From Pseudomonas hydrolytica (GTDB lineage: Bacteria > Pseudomonadota > Gammaproteobacteria > Pseudomonadales > Pseudomonadaceae), in assembly GCF_021495345.1 (NCBI RefSeq), contig NZ_CP099397.1:4092001-4156000 (forward strand): DNA of 64,000 nt, given 5' to 3'. The notes under the pieces were generated by a model. That model was given only the letters and a program-made list of their open reading frames with translations, did not search any database and had not been told where the DNA came from. This document shows positions 1 to 9,086 of this stretch, piece after piece. The translations under genes and the position numbers were made by a program. The first letter of the stretch is position 1, and every line of letters begins with the position of its first letter.

Positions 1-225
1 TGCATGGCAAAATGACCGTCACCAACAACCAGCTCCATTGTCATACCCTTTGGGTCTAGAGCCTGCATGGCTTGATTACCTAATCACAGATTTAACGGTA
101 GGCGGTGAGTTGGCCAATGTGACTGTCCCGTCCTGGACCTCCGAAGATGCCGGTCACCCGGGAAATATGACGCCCGAGCTATAATCTGCGCTCCCATGAG
201 TACGAGCAGCTAACAACTCATAGAC

Positions 226-254
226 CTCTCCCTATGCTCAAAGCATAGGGAGAG
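226..254. terminator. Perfect 12-bp hairpin near the IS remnant
   Basis: Arms CTCTCCCTATGC (226-237) and GCATAGGGAGAG (243-254) enclose the loop TCAAA. There is no long T-run on either side, so it may be a weak terminator, an IS-end structure or a leftover repeat. It lies just beyond the transposase stop (reading on the minus strand). Positions 1-225 show no convincing gene. Confidence 0.45.
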
Positions 255-294
255 ATTGAGTCGGGATGATCCAAATACAGACGTCATTGGGGTT

Positions 295-671
295 CTACCC
301 CATTCCCACGGACAGTTTGAAAAGGGCTGAAAACTTCAAATCTTGCCGGTCGACTCTACGACGCATTCGTGGGTTATGAAACCGCTCGATGTAGTCGAAG
401 ATATTCGCGCGTGCTTCATCACGAGTTCGATACGACTGATGGGCAACGCGCTCCCGTTTGAGCTGACCGAAGAAGCCTTCACAGGCAGCGTTGTCGGCGC
501 AATGCCCGACGGCACTCATGCTGCAGACTAGCGTGTTGCGATTTAGAAAGCGCTGGTAGTCAGCACTGGTGAATTGGCTACCGCGATCCAAATGCTCACT
601 CACCAGTCACCCTGGCGTTGCCAGATCGCCATCTCCACCGCTCGAATCAACATCTGTCGATCCTGGCGGTG
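295..671 (-). pseudogene. IS3-family transposase OrfB, C-terminal remnant with frameshift
   Basis: The translated C-terminal 102 residues carry the hallmarks of the IS3-family rve integrase core: DRGSQFTS, then the DNAACEGFFGQLKRE segment with the catalytic Glu region, then FDYIERFHNPRMRRR. Upstream, at 603-671, a second frame reads RQMLIRAVEMAIWQRQG, the expected preceding segment. It runs into a stop at 600-602 and is offset by one base from the C-terminal frame. Homology ends at a stop codon at 672-674. The gene is therefore truncated at its 5' side and frameshifted. OrfA is absent and I could not identify IS terminal repeats. Confidence 0.85.
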
Positions 672-848
672 TTACATCGACCAAAATTGTACGCTGACGA
701 TACAGTGCCTAGATTTTACATATTACACGCAGAGCTGTGCAGGAGCTTCAACACAGCCTGGGCCGGAAACAGTTCCTACACCAGACTACGCCACAGCAAG
801 TTGGCTCACCTGGTATTGAAACCCACCATCTCCCCATGGAGCGTAATC

Positions 849-1232
849 ATGGAGATAGAGATGGATACTTCTTCGCGTACAACCGAGGTCCTCGATACCG
901 CCTCTGATCAATCCCTACCGCTGCCGGGCACGGAAGCCTACGAGTCGCTTCCGCAGTTCCCCAAGGGCAGCCCCCTGCCCTTCCGGCGCACAATTCGCAA
1001 GCATGAGCTGAGACAGATAGTCCCTCTGGCTGAATCAACGATCTACGAAATGGAACGTCGTGGCGAGTTCCCCCGGCGCTTCAACCTGACACCACGTTGC
1101 GTGGTCTGGGATCTGGCCGAGGTGGAAGCCTGGATTGAGGAGCGCAAGCGAGCACCTCGGCTCAATATCAGCAAGCCGGATGTTTATCTAAGGAAAACCC
1201 GCCCTGTCCGGGCGGGCTCCAGCCAAGCATGA
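849..1232 (+). CDS. AlpA-family (MerR-like HTH) regulator of the island
   Basis: The product is 127 aa. Residues about 48-103 match the AlpA/phage excisionase-regulator fold: an HTH region (ELRQIVPLAESTIYEMERRG), then FPRRFNL and a final helix VVWDLAEVEAWIEERK. AlpA proteins activate or repress integrase/excision genes in P4-type islands, which fits the integrase nearby. Residues 1-45 form a low-complexity extension. ATG 849 has GGAG at 838-841. A second ATG at 861 also has GGAG (851-854), so the start may be four codons later. A CCCGCCC/GGGCGGG hairpin (1198-1216) sits inside the 3' end of the gene. Confidence 0.8.
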   Translation: MEIEMDTSSRTTEVLDTASDQSLPLPGTEAYESLPQFPKGSPLPFRRTIRKHELRQIVPLAESTIYEMERRGEFPRRFNLTPRCVVWDLAEVEAWIEERKRAPRLNISKPDVYLRKTRPVRAGSSQA

Positions 1233-1244
1233 AGTCTGCCGCCC

Positions 1245-1769
1245 TCATCCGACAAGGGCTTGCAGTTCCTTGGAGGCGGGGCGCGTTAGCCGCCGTTCTT
1301 CCTTGGCTAGATTGACCTGCAGGGCCACCTGAGCCACGTCCAAGACACCGCCAGGCAGCAAATAGCTGCCTTTGGCTTGCAGCCAAGTCAGCACATCCGC
1401 CAGGTGCCAGATCGAAGCACTGCCCTCATGCACCGGCGCCGGGAAACTGCTCGGATAAGCCAACATGAGCTTGCGCATGTTCTGGCGCGACACGCCGACG
1501 ATCTCCGCCACATCGGTGAGGCCGACCAGATCCGGTGCCACCTCGATCAGCCTGGCCGACGGTATGGCACTGCGCACGTCGGCCAGTGCGCTGCGCACAG
1601 CCGCTTCAGCGTTCTCCGCTTCACGGGTGAACTCCAGCGCCAGACGACCGGGCTGACCAATGCCGATCAACGCATCGTCGCAGCCGGCCTCGCCAAGGCG
1701 CTCGACCAACGCCTCCGGATCACGGTCATCGTCGGCCAGTTGGTATTTCAGTGTGAAGGTGTATTCCAT
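1245..1769 (-). CDS. HTH DNA-binding protein, probable antitoxin of a HicA-like toxin
   Basis: The product is 174 aa. Residues 1-76 look like a small alpha/beta domain (starting MEYTFTLKYQL, with GIGQPGRLALEF and a long helix AEAAVRSALADV). A DNA-binding HTH follows at about 83-133 (LTDVAEIVGVSRQNMRKLM, then WHLADVLTWLQAKG). The start at 1769 has GAGGAG eight bases upstream. It begins four bases after the stop of the 91-aa HicA-like gene, so the two are co-transcribed. The order toxin then DNA-binding antitoxin matches hicAB. Function is inferred from context and architecture. The family itself is a recurrent but largely uncharacterised Pseudomonas protein. Confidence 0.6.
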   Translation of the reverse strand: MEYTFTLKYQLADDDRDPEALVERLGEAGCDDALIGIGQPGRLALEFTREAENAEAAVRSALADVRSAIPSARLIEVAPDLVGLTDVAEIVGVSRQNMRKLMLAYPSSFPAPVHEGSASIWHLADVLTWLQAKGSYLLPGGVLDVAQVALQVNLAKEERRLTRPASKELQALVG

Positions 1770-1773
1770 AGCG

Positions 1774-2049
1774 CTACTCCTCTGCGCCCCCAGCGGTCTG
1801 CCGCTGCTTACGGTGCGTGGTGCAGTTGTCGACGACGCGCCGAAGGGCACGCGCATGGTTGCCTGGGTTCTTCGGTGTGCTCCACACGCTGGTGATGCAG
1901 AACTCGCCGCAGCGACACTCTTCATCGTTGTAGGGACAGAAGATTCGTCCCCAAGCGTGGCTACCACCCAGCTCTATGCGCCAGCCCTGCTCTTCGGCAT
2001 GCCTGAGTGCTTCTTCGACCTCTTTCTTCGAGTGAGAAGGACGGGTCAT
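1774..2049 (-). CDS. HicA-like small protein, candidate mRNA-interferase toxin
   Basis: The product is 91 aa. The pattern helix (VEEALRHAEEQGW), beta strand RIEL, then GGSHAWG with His31 resembles the HicA fold, whose catalytic His sits in a GSH motif after the first helix. The second half, WSTPKNPGNHARALRRVV, resembles the strand-helix end of HicA. Unlike classical HicA it carries a Cys-rich insertion (Cys38, Cys45, Cys47, Cys51) that could bind a metal. SD GGAGAT lies 6 bases before the ATG. It is first in an operon with the HTH gene. Toxicity has not been shown and the fold assignment is by eye. Confidence 0.55.
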   Translation of the reverse strand: MTRPSHSKKEVEEALRHAEEQGWRIELGGSHAWGRIFCPYNDEECRCGEFCITSVWSTPKNPGNHARALRRVVDNCTTHRKQRQTAGGAEE

Positions 2050-2060
2050 CTGTGATCTCC

Positions 2061-2102
2061 AGTATTCGCATGACCGGCAAGGTTGTCAACTGACAACCTT
2101 GC
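2061..2102 (-). promoter_or_regulatory. Promoter and 26-bp dyad operator of the TA-like operon
   Basis: A perfect inverted repeat has 12-bp arms GCAAGGTTGTCA (2077-2088) and TGACAACCTTGC (2091-2102) around AC. On the minus strand the dyad contains a consensus -35 TTGACA (2084-2089). With a 17-bp spacer it is followed by AATACT (2061-2066, 4/6 to the -10 consensus). A repressor binding the dyad would block the -35, as in autoregulated TA operons. The -10 lies so close to the 2049 ATG that the transcript would be nearly leaderless, so the exact promoter is uncertain. The dyad could also act as part of a terminator for the integrase gene. Confidence 0.6.
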
Positions 2103-2109
2103 ACTTTCC

Positions 2110-3366
2110 TTAAACCGTGGCACTCAACACCGGCACCACGACGCTGTCCGGCAGAAGTCGGGGAATATGAGTGCGGCCATCGATCCAAGCGTCGATCATG
2201 TCCGCCCACTCCTGCAGCATGTGCCGGCGCTGCTCCGCGTACTCGGCCTTGTTGTAGACCGAGCGCGAGGAGCGACCATCTTCGTGAGCCAGGCATTTCT
2301 CGATCCAGTCGCCGTTGAAGCCCACCTCGTTGAGCAGCGTGGAACCAGTCCTGCGCAGGTCGTGGACGGTGAACGGCTCCAAGGGCAGGCCTGCTTCCTT
2401 CGCACGGGAGGCGATGAGCTGGGTGATGCGGTTCAGGGTGGCGTGCGACATGCAGCGGTAGATGTCATAGCGCGAGGGCAACACATAGCGGGAACCAGCC
2501 GCACAGGTGTGCAGGGCCACGAAGATGTCCAAGGCCTGGCGCGACAGGTAGACAACGTGCGGGTTACGCCCCTTCATCCGCTCCTTGGAGATCGTCCAGG
2601 TGGCGTTCTCGAAGTCCACCTCGTCCCAGGTCGCCTCGATCAGCTCGCTCTTGCGAACCAAGGTGAGCAGCACCAGCCGCAAGGCCAGCTTGATCGTGGG
2701 ATACGCGGCGATTGTCTCCAGTTGATGGAAGGCCAGTCGAATTTCGGTCGGGCTCAGCGCCCGGTCCTTCGGCGCGAAAATAGCGATGGAAGACGCCTTA
2801 ACGTCGTCAGCCGGATTCTCGACTCTCTCGCCATGCAGGATCGCGAACGCATATACCTGTTTCACGATGTCGCGAATATGGACCGCGGTTGCCGGCGCCC
2901 CACGAGCCTTTACCTTGGCACACAGTGCTCGCAGATCGTCAGGGGTGATTTCGGTAAGAAGCCGATTCTCGAAGAGCGGCAGGATGTCGCGGTCGATGAT
3001 GCTTTTGCGCATCGCGCGCGTGCTGTCGGCCATACGCGCGCCGGCCAACCACTTCGTCAGCGTTTCACCGAAATTCTTGGCAGCATTGAGGCGCCGCTTA
3101 GCGCGCTGCTTCTCCAAGGAGGGGGACTTGCCCAGGGCGACCATGCGCTTGGCATCGAGCAGTTTCTCGCGAGCCATGGCCAAGGAGATGCCAGTTGGCC
3201 CATAGCGCCCTATGGTCAGCGTTTCTCGGCGCCCATTGAGACGGTAGTCGTAGCGAAAGGTGACGGTACCGGTAGGCGATACCGTCACGTACATACCATC
3301 GCGGTCGGAAGCCTTGTACAGCTTGGACTTGGGCTTAAGATTGCGCAGTTTGGTATCAGTAAGCAT
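2110..3366 (-). CDS. P4-type tyrosine recombinase (site-specific integrase)
   Basis: The product is 418 aa, the usual size for P4-like integrases. It has an N-terminal DUF4102-type arm-binding domain (about 1-85), a core-binding domain (about 100-190) and a catalytic domain. Catalytic residues are visible: Arg238 (LVRKSEL), His335-x-x-Arg338 (HDLRRT), His361 (LAHED) and nucleophile Tyr371 (VYNKAEY). It should integrate and excise the island at the guaA 3' end, which lies 300 bp upstream of its start codon. The ATG at 3366 has an AGGAG somewhat far upstream (about 10 bases). The gene looks intact. Confidence 0.93.
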   Translation of the reverse strand: MLTDTKLRNLKPKSKLYKASDRDGMYVTVSPTGTVTFRYDYRLNGRRETLTIGRYGPTGISLAMAREKLLDAKRMVALGKSPSLEKQRAKRRLNAAKNFGETLTKWLAGARMADSTRAMRKSIIDRDILPLFENRLLTEITPDDLRALCAKVKARGAPATAVHIRDIVKQVYAFAILHGERVENPADDVKASSIAIFAPKDRALSPTEIRLAFHQLETIAAYPTIKLALRLVLLTLVRKSELIEATWDEVDFENATWTISKERMKGRNPHVVYLSRQALDIFVALHTCAAGSRYVLPSRYDIYRCMSHATLNRITQLIASRAKEAGLPLEPFTVHDLRRTGSTLLNEVGFNGDWIEKCLAHEDGRSSRSVYNKAEYAEQRRHMLQEWADMIDAWIDGRTHIPRLLPDSVVVPVLSATV

Positions 3367-3667
3367 CGAGGTTTTTACTCCTGTTCATGACGGCTTTTAC
3401 CGTCAAGGGTCAGGAGACCTGTTGATGCCGGGAAAGCCGCACGGGGCAAGCTTTCCCAAGGAGCGATTTACCGTCAAAGACCGGTTTTGACCGGATAGTA
3501 AATAGAACGGTCTCAATCCGACCGCTGTTTACTACCGTCACCGCTACCGCCAATTCGTTCTGCCAATGGGCGATAGGCCTCGATAACCATTGCAACGAAT
3601 TTTCTTTTAAATCAACACGTTGCAATTTGCTATCGATACATCTCAATGAGCCCAGAAGGACCCGACT
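3367..3667. other. Integrase promoter / attachment-site region with short repeats
   Basis: There is no gene here. The direct repeat TTTACCGTCAA occurs at 3396-3406 and 3467-3477, with a related TTTACTACCGTCA at 3528-3540 and an inverted GTAAA copy near 3498-3502. They look like arm-type integrase sites or operator repeats. Two inverted repeats are visible: GGGAAAGC (3430-3437) with GCTTTCCC (3450-3457), and CCGGT/ACCGG (3481-3494). The attachment core is expected at the guaA stop codon (about 3668-3690). Base composition is AT-richer than in the neighbouring housekeeping genes. Confidence 0.5.
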
Positions 3668-5245
3668 TCACTCCCACTCGATGGTCGCGGGCGGCTTGCT
3701 CGACACGTCGTAGGTGACGCGGGAGATGCCTTCGATCTCGTTGATGATGCGGCCGCTGACGGTTTCCAGCAGCTCGTAGGGCAGGTGCGCCCAGCGTGCG
3801 GTCATGAAGTCCACGGTTTCCACGGCGCGCAGGGCGACGACCCAGGCGTAGCGGCGGCCATCACCGACCACGCCGACCGATTTCACCGGCTGGAACACCA
3901 CGAACGCCTGGCTGGTCTTGTGGTACCAGTCGGCCTTGCGCAGCTCTTCGATGAAGATATGGTCGGCACGGCGCAGCAGGTCGGCGTATTCCTTCTTCAC
4001 TTCGCCGAGGATACGCACGCCCAGGCCCGGGCCCGGGAACGGGTGGCGGTAGACCATGTCGTAGGGCAGGCCCAGCTCCAGGCCGATCTTGCGCACTTCG
4101 TCCTTGAACAGTTCACGCAGCGGCTCGACCAGCTTGAGGTTCATCTCCTCGGGCAGGCCACCGACGTTGTGGTGGCTCTTGATCACGTGGGCCTTGCCGC
4201 TCTTGGCGCCGGCCGACTCGATCACGTCCGGGTAGATGGTGCCCTGGGCGAGGAACTGGATGTTGTCCAGCTTGCTGGCCTCGGCATCGAACACGTCGAT
4301 GAAGGTACGGCCGATGATCTTGCGCTTCTTCTCCGGGTCGGACTCACCGGCCAGGTTGGAGAGGAACTGCTCCTCGGCATTGGCACGGATCACCTTCACG
4401 CCCATGTTCTCGGCGAACATGGCCATCACCTGGTCGCCCTCGTGCAGGCGCAGCAGGCCGTTGTCGACGAACACGCAGGTGAGCTGATCGCCGATGGCCT
4501 TGTGCAGCAGCGCCGCGACCACGGAAGAGTCGACACCGCCGGACAGGCCGAGCAGCACGTTGGCGTCGCCGACCTGGGCACGCACGGCGGCCACGGCGTC
4601 TTCGACGATGTTGGCCGGGGTCCACAGGGCCTCGCAGCCGCTGATCTCCAGCACGAAGCGGGACAGAATGCGGCCGCCCTGCTTGGTGTGGGTCACTTCC
4701 GGGTGGAACTGCACGCCGTAGTAGTGGCGGGTGTCGTCGCTCATGGCGGCGATCGGGCAGCTCGGGGTGCTGGCGAGGATGTGGAAGCCTTCCGGCAGGC
4801 GGGTGACCTTGTCGCCGTGGCTCATCCACACGTCGAGGCCGAATACGCCATCGGCGTCGACATGGTCTTCGATACCGGCCAGCAGCTGGCTCTTGCCGAC
4901 CACGTCGACACGGGCGTAGCCGAACTCGCGCAGGTCGGAGCCTTCCACCTTGCCACCGAGCTGCTCGGCCATGGTCTGCATGCCGTAGCAGATGCCCAGC
5001 ACCGGCACGTTCAGGTCGAACACCGCTTGCGGCGCGCGCGGGCTATTGGCTTCATGCACCGACTCCGGGCCGCCGGCGAGGATGATGCCGCGCGGAGCGA
5101 AGGCGCGGATGTCCTCGTCGCTCATGTCCCAGGGGTGCAGTTCGCAATAGACGCCGATCTCGCGCACACGGCGGGCGATCAGCTGGGTGTACTGGGAACC
5201 GAAGTCCAGAATGAGGATGCGGTGGGCGTGAATGTCGTGGGCCAT
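3668..5245 (-). CDS. guaA: GMP synthase (glutamine-hydrolysing)
   Basis: GuaA converts XMP to GMP using ATP and glutamine, the last step of GMP synthesis in the cytoplasm. The 525-aa length is typical. The N-terminal class I amidotransferase has the nucleophile Cys in GICYGMQTM and His/Glu in [10 protein letters not shown]. The ATP-pyrophosphatase domain has the P-loop-like [10 protein letters not shown], and the C-terminal dimerisation domain ends [12 protein letters not shown]. It lies 75 bp downstream of guaB in the usual guaBA arrangement. Its 3' end is the target of the neighbouring integrase and still encodes a full C-terminus. Confidence 0.98.
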   Translation of the reverse strand: MAHDIHAHRILILDFGSQYTQLIARRVREIGVYCELHPWDMSDEDIRAFAPRGIILAGGPESVHEANSPRAPQAVFDLNVPVLGICYGMQTMAEQLGGKVEGSDLREFGYARVDVVGKSQLLAGIEDHVDADGVFGLDVWMSHGDKVTRLPEGFHILASTPSCPIAAMSDDTRHYYGVQFHPEVTHTKQGGRILSRFVLEISGCEALWTPANIVEDAVAAVRAQVGDANVLLGLSGGVDSSVVAALLHKAIGDQLTCVFVDNGLLRLHEGDQVMAMFAENMGVKVIRANAEEQFLSNLAGESDPEKKRKIIGRTFIDVFDAEASKLDNIQFLAQGTIYPDVIESAGAKSGKAHVIKSHHNVGGLPEEMNLKLVEPLRELFKDEVRKIGLELGLPYDMVYRHPFPGPGLGVRILGEVKKEYADLLRRADHIFIEELRKADWYHKTSQAFVVFQPVKSVGVVGDGRRYAWVVALRAVETVDFMTARWAHLPYELLETVSGRIINEIEGISRVTYDVSSKPPATIEWE

Positions 5246-5273
5246 GGCCGTCTCTCGTAGGTATTCACAAATG

Positions 5274-5301
5274 ACACGGGGCTGTTAAACCAGCCCCGTG
5301 T
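5274..5301. terminator. Hairpin between guaB and guaA
   Basis: Arms ACACGGGGCTG (5274-5284) and CAGCCCCGTGT (5291-5301) pair over 11 bp with a 6-nt loop. It lies in the 75-bp guaB-guaA gap. On the minus strand it is followed by a T-poor tract (TCATTTGTG), so it may act as a partial attenuator or an mRNA-stabilising hairpin rather than a full terminator. Confidence 0.55.
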
Positions 5302-5320
5302 TGATTCAATGCAATGGACC

Positions 5321-6877
<1,557 letters not shown>

Positions 6878-7000
6878 TCATCGCTGACGCAGCGTCGGAA
6901 ATGCTTGTCGGGCCGTGAACGCCGGGAGCAGGTCAGGGCGTCACTTGGCGGCCTTCGCGGTAGCGGCGGCAGCCTCTTAGACCCGCCATGGGGTTACGCT

Positions 7001-7555
7001 TCAGGCCGGATCGTCCACCCGCACCTGCCTCAGCGCAAAGCCCAGACGTTCGCCGAACTCCTCGACGAACGCCGGACGCAGGCCGGCATCCATCCAGCCG
7101 TTGAAGATGAAGCCCAGGTTGGAAAAGCCGCAGGGCTGCAGGAACAGGAAGCCGTTGATGTCGTCCTCATGCCCGCATTCGGGGCAGGTGAAGTTGTCGG
7201 TTTCCCCGGGCCACCACACTTCCAGGCTGTCGAACAGCGGCACGCCCACCTCCCGGCGGCATTCGGGGCAGCCCGCCTCCTCGAGAAAATTCCGCGTCGG
7301 CACATAGATGCAGCGATGGGTGATGATCTCCAGGCCATTGAGCGGCTGACCATAGGGCAGCAACTCGGGGTGCTGGGCGATACGTCGGGCGCCCGGGCCG
7401 ATGGCGTAGGCCATGCCGTTGCCGCCCTGGCCGCAGGTGGTGGGCAGCGCCTCGACGATCTCCCGCTTGACCAGCCAGCGCAGCATGGCCCTCGCCTTCT
7501 CTTCATGAGCGGGAAGCGTGGAAATCTGCGGGACGAGGATCAATTGCGCGGTCAT
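7001..7555 (-). CDS. Conserved protein with two CPEC knuckles (zinc ribbon), function unknown
   Basis: The product is 184 aa. A zinc ribbon is suggested by two Cys pairs, CPEC at residues 96-99 and CPEC at 124-127. There are no membrane segments or signal peptide. The N-terminal 60 residues look like a small helical domain (ARAMLRWLVKREIVEAL). I do not recognise a characterised family. Such proteins in Pseudomonas are sometimes labelled as sugar ABC transporter ATPase, but no Walker A motif is present, so that label would be wrong. It stands alone between guaB and the efflux gene. The ATG lacks a strong Shine-Dalgarno. Confidence 0.7.
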   Translation of the reverse strand: MTAQLILVPQISTLPAHEEKARAMLRWLVKREIVEALPTTCGQGGNGMAYAIGPGARRIAQHPELLPYGQPLNGLEIITHRCIYVPTRNFLEEAGCPECRREVGVPLFDSLEVWWPGETDNFTCPECGHEDDINGFLFLQPCGFSNLGFIFNGWMDAGLRPAFVEEFGERLGFALRQVRVDDPA

Positions 7556-7611
7556 GGTGCTCGGAGGGCTGACAAAGAAAGAGCGGCAGCTTAGGTGCTA
7601 GCGCCCGCAAA

Positions 7612-8079
7612 TCAAGCCCCTCGGCACACCGCATCGTCCATCTGCGCTTCGCGCCGCGCCAGCCAACGCGCGCGCAGCACGTCATAGATCCAGTTGAACG
7701 CCAGGGTGTAGGGCAGGAAGAACAGGATCAGCACGATATCCAGCAGCAGTGCCTCGAGCAGGCCGATCGACAGCCACCAGGCGGCCAGCGGCACCAGCAC
7801 CAGAATCAAGCCCGCCTCGAACAGCAGCGCATGGCTGACCCGCGCCCACAGGCCGCGCTCGAAGCCCAGCCGTCCCTGGGCACGGTCGAACAGGTAGTTG
7901 AACAGCATGTTCCACAGCATCGCCACGGTGGAGAACATCAGCGTCAATACGCCGAGGTGCAACAGCGGCTTGCCCATGAACCAGGCCATGGCCGGCGCGC
8001 AGATGAGCACGGCGATGGTCTCGAAGGCCAGGGCGTGACCGATGCGCTCACGCAGCGAGCGCGGCAGGGGCTGAGTCAT
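7612..8079 (-). CDS. PACE-family efflux transporter (AceI-like)
   Basis: The product is 155 aa with four predicted transmembrane helices and two bacterial transmembrane pair (BTP) domains. It carries the conserved Glu of helix 1 (GHALAFETIAVL) and a second-repeat counterpart (VSHALLFEAGLIL). PACE proteins are proton-coupled exporters of biocides such as chlorhexidine or of short diamines. The start at 8079 (MTQPLPRS) fits the family, whereas an upstream in-frame extension would read through the divergent promoter. It faces a LysR gene, the same layout as aceI-aceR in Acinetobacter. Confidence 0.87.
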   Translation of the reverse strand: MTQPLPRSLRERIGHALAFETIAVLICAPAMAWFMGKPLLHLGVLTLMFSTVAMLWNMLFNYLFDRAQGRLGFERGLWARVSHALLFEAGLILVLVPLAAWWLSIGLLEALLLDIVLILFFLPYTLAFNWIYDVLRARWLARREAQMDDAVCRGA

Positions 8080-8152
8080 GGAGCGAACCTCGTGATAAGT
8101 GACAACGAGCGCTATGATCATCGGAATATCAGCCATCCCAAAGGCAGCTGCC

Positions 8153-8167
8153 ATCGGCAAAACCGAT
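8153..8167. promoter_or_regulatory. Candidate LysR box in the PACE/LysR intergenic region
   Basis: The palindrome ATCGG-caaaa-CCGAT fits the T-N11-A type of LysR operator. It lies immediately before the LysR start codon, in the 88-bp gap between the divergent genes, as expected for autoregulation and control of the pump. The assignment rests on sequence only. Confidence 0.4.
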
Positions 8168-9043
8168 ATGAATATTTCACCGGAATCCCTCCAGGCGTTC
8201 GCCCACGCGGCCAACTGCGGCTCACTGAGCGCCGCCGCCAGGCGTCTGGGCAAGAGTCAGTCGACCGTCAGCGAAGCGGTCGCCCGCCTGGAGATTGACC
8301 TGGGCGTGGCGCTGTTCGAACGCGGCCCACGCAAGCTGCAACTGACCGAGGCTGGCGCCAGCCTGCTGGCACATGCCGAGGAAGTGCTGACCGCCAGCGA
8401 CCGCCTGGCGCGGCATGCCGCGGCTCTGGCCAGGGGGCAGGAGCCGCGTCTGACCCTGGCGCTGTCCGATACCTATCAGCCGAAGCAGTACGAGGCGCGC
8501 CTGCAGGAGCTGGATCAGCGCTTCCCCGATCTGCAGTTCGAGAGCCTGATCGCGGAGCAGGCCGACGTGCTCGACCTGGTCAGTCAGGGCCGCGCGCAAC
8601 TCGGTCTGATCGCCGCACAGCCGGCCTACCCGCCGCATATCGCCCATGCCCGCCTGCACATGAGCAGTGAATTCGGCCTGTTCGCGGCCAAGGGTCATCC
8701 GCTGAGCGAACTGGCCCAGGTGCGCCCGGAAGACTTGTCGCACTGGCGCCTGCTGCGCCTGAGCAGCGTCGCCAACGACGACGCCAGCGCCGATGTTCTG
8801 CCTGGCAGCGGTGGACGCTGCTGGGCCGCGCCGGACTACCTGATGCTGCTGGAGATGGCGCGCCTGGGCTTCGGCTGGGCCGAGCTGCCGCGGCAACTGG
8901 TCGACGCCTACGGCTTCGATGGCCTGCAGGAGCTGCGCTGCAGTGGCTGGCCGCGACGGGTAACGGTGGACGCCGTGTGGTCGCGCCAGCGGGAACTCGG
9001 CCCGGTGGCGGCCTGGCTGCTGGAACGCCTGCTACAGGCTTGA
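8168..9043 (+). CDS. LysR-family regulator, likely controlling the PACE pump
   Basis: The product is 291 aa. The N-terminal winged HTH is clear (LQAFAHAANCGSLSAAARRLGKSQSTVSEAVARLE, broken here at motif level into AAARRLGKSQSTVS). A type 2 periplasmic-binding-like effector domain follows (about 90-290). The start at ATG 8168 places the HTH at the canonical distance, although no Shine-Dalgarno is evident. In-frame GTG/ATG codons upstream (8099, 8114) would add residues unlike the family. The divergent position suggests it activates the PACE gene, by analogy with AceR. Confidence 0.85.
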   Translation: MNISPESLQAFAHAANCGSLSAAARRLGKSQSTVSEAVARLEIDLGVALFERGPRKLQLTEAGASLLAHAEEVLTASDRLARHAAALARGQEPRLTLALSDTYQPKQYEARLQELDQRFPDLQFESLIAEQADVLDLVSQGRAQLGLIAAQPAYPPHIAHARLHMSSEFGLFAAKGHPLSELAQVRPEDLSHWRLLRLSSVANDDASADVLPGSGGRCWAAPDYLMLLEMARLGFGWAELPRQLVDAYGFDGLQELRCSGWPRRVTVDAVWSRQRELGPVAAWLLERLLQA

Positions 9044-9086
9044 TGATGGTCGCGCCGACGCCCCTCTCGACTTATCATGCGCCCCC

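Larger units (their letters stand above)
1..3667. mobile_element. Right end of an integrative genomic island in guaA
   Basis: This stretch carries a degenerate transposase, an AlpA-like regulator, a toxin-antitoxin-like pair and a P4-type tyrosine integrase. It abuts the 3' end of guaA, a known insertion target for integrases of this type. The integrase is the gene next to the putative attachment site, as is typical. I looked for a second copy of the guaA 3'-end sequence (complement of the bases near 3668-3690) within 1-3660 and saw none, so the far end of the island lies outside the window. The exact boundary is inferred. Confidence 0.75.

Noticed and set aside
343..531. Short plus-strand frame in the IS3 remnant
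   Set aside because: It is antisense to the conserved transposase core.
2083..3390. Plus-strand open frame antisense to the integrase
   Set aside because: The integrase has all catalytic residues on the minus strand. The opposite frame has no recognisable domain.
1..3660. Second attachment-site copy of the guaA 3' end inside the window
   Set aside because: No repeat of the guaA stop-codon region was found. The far end must lie outside.
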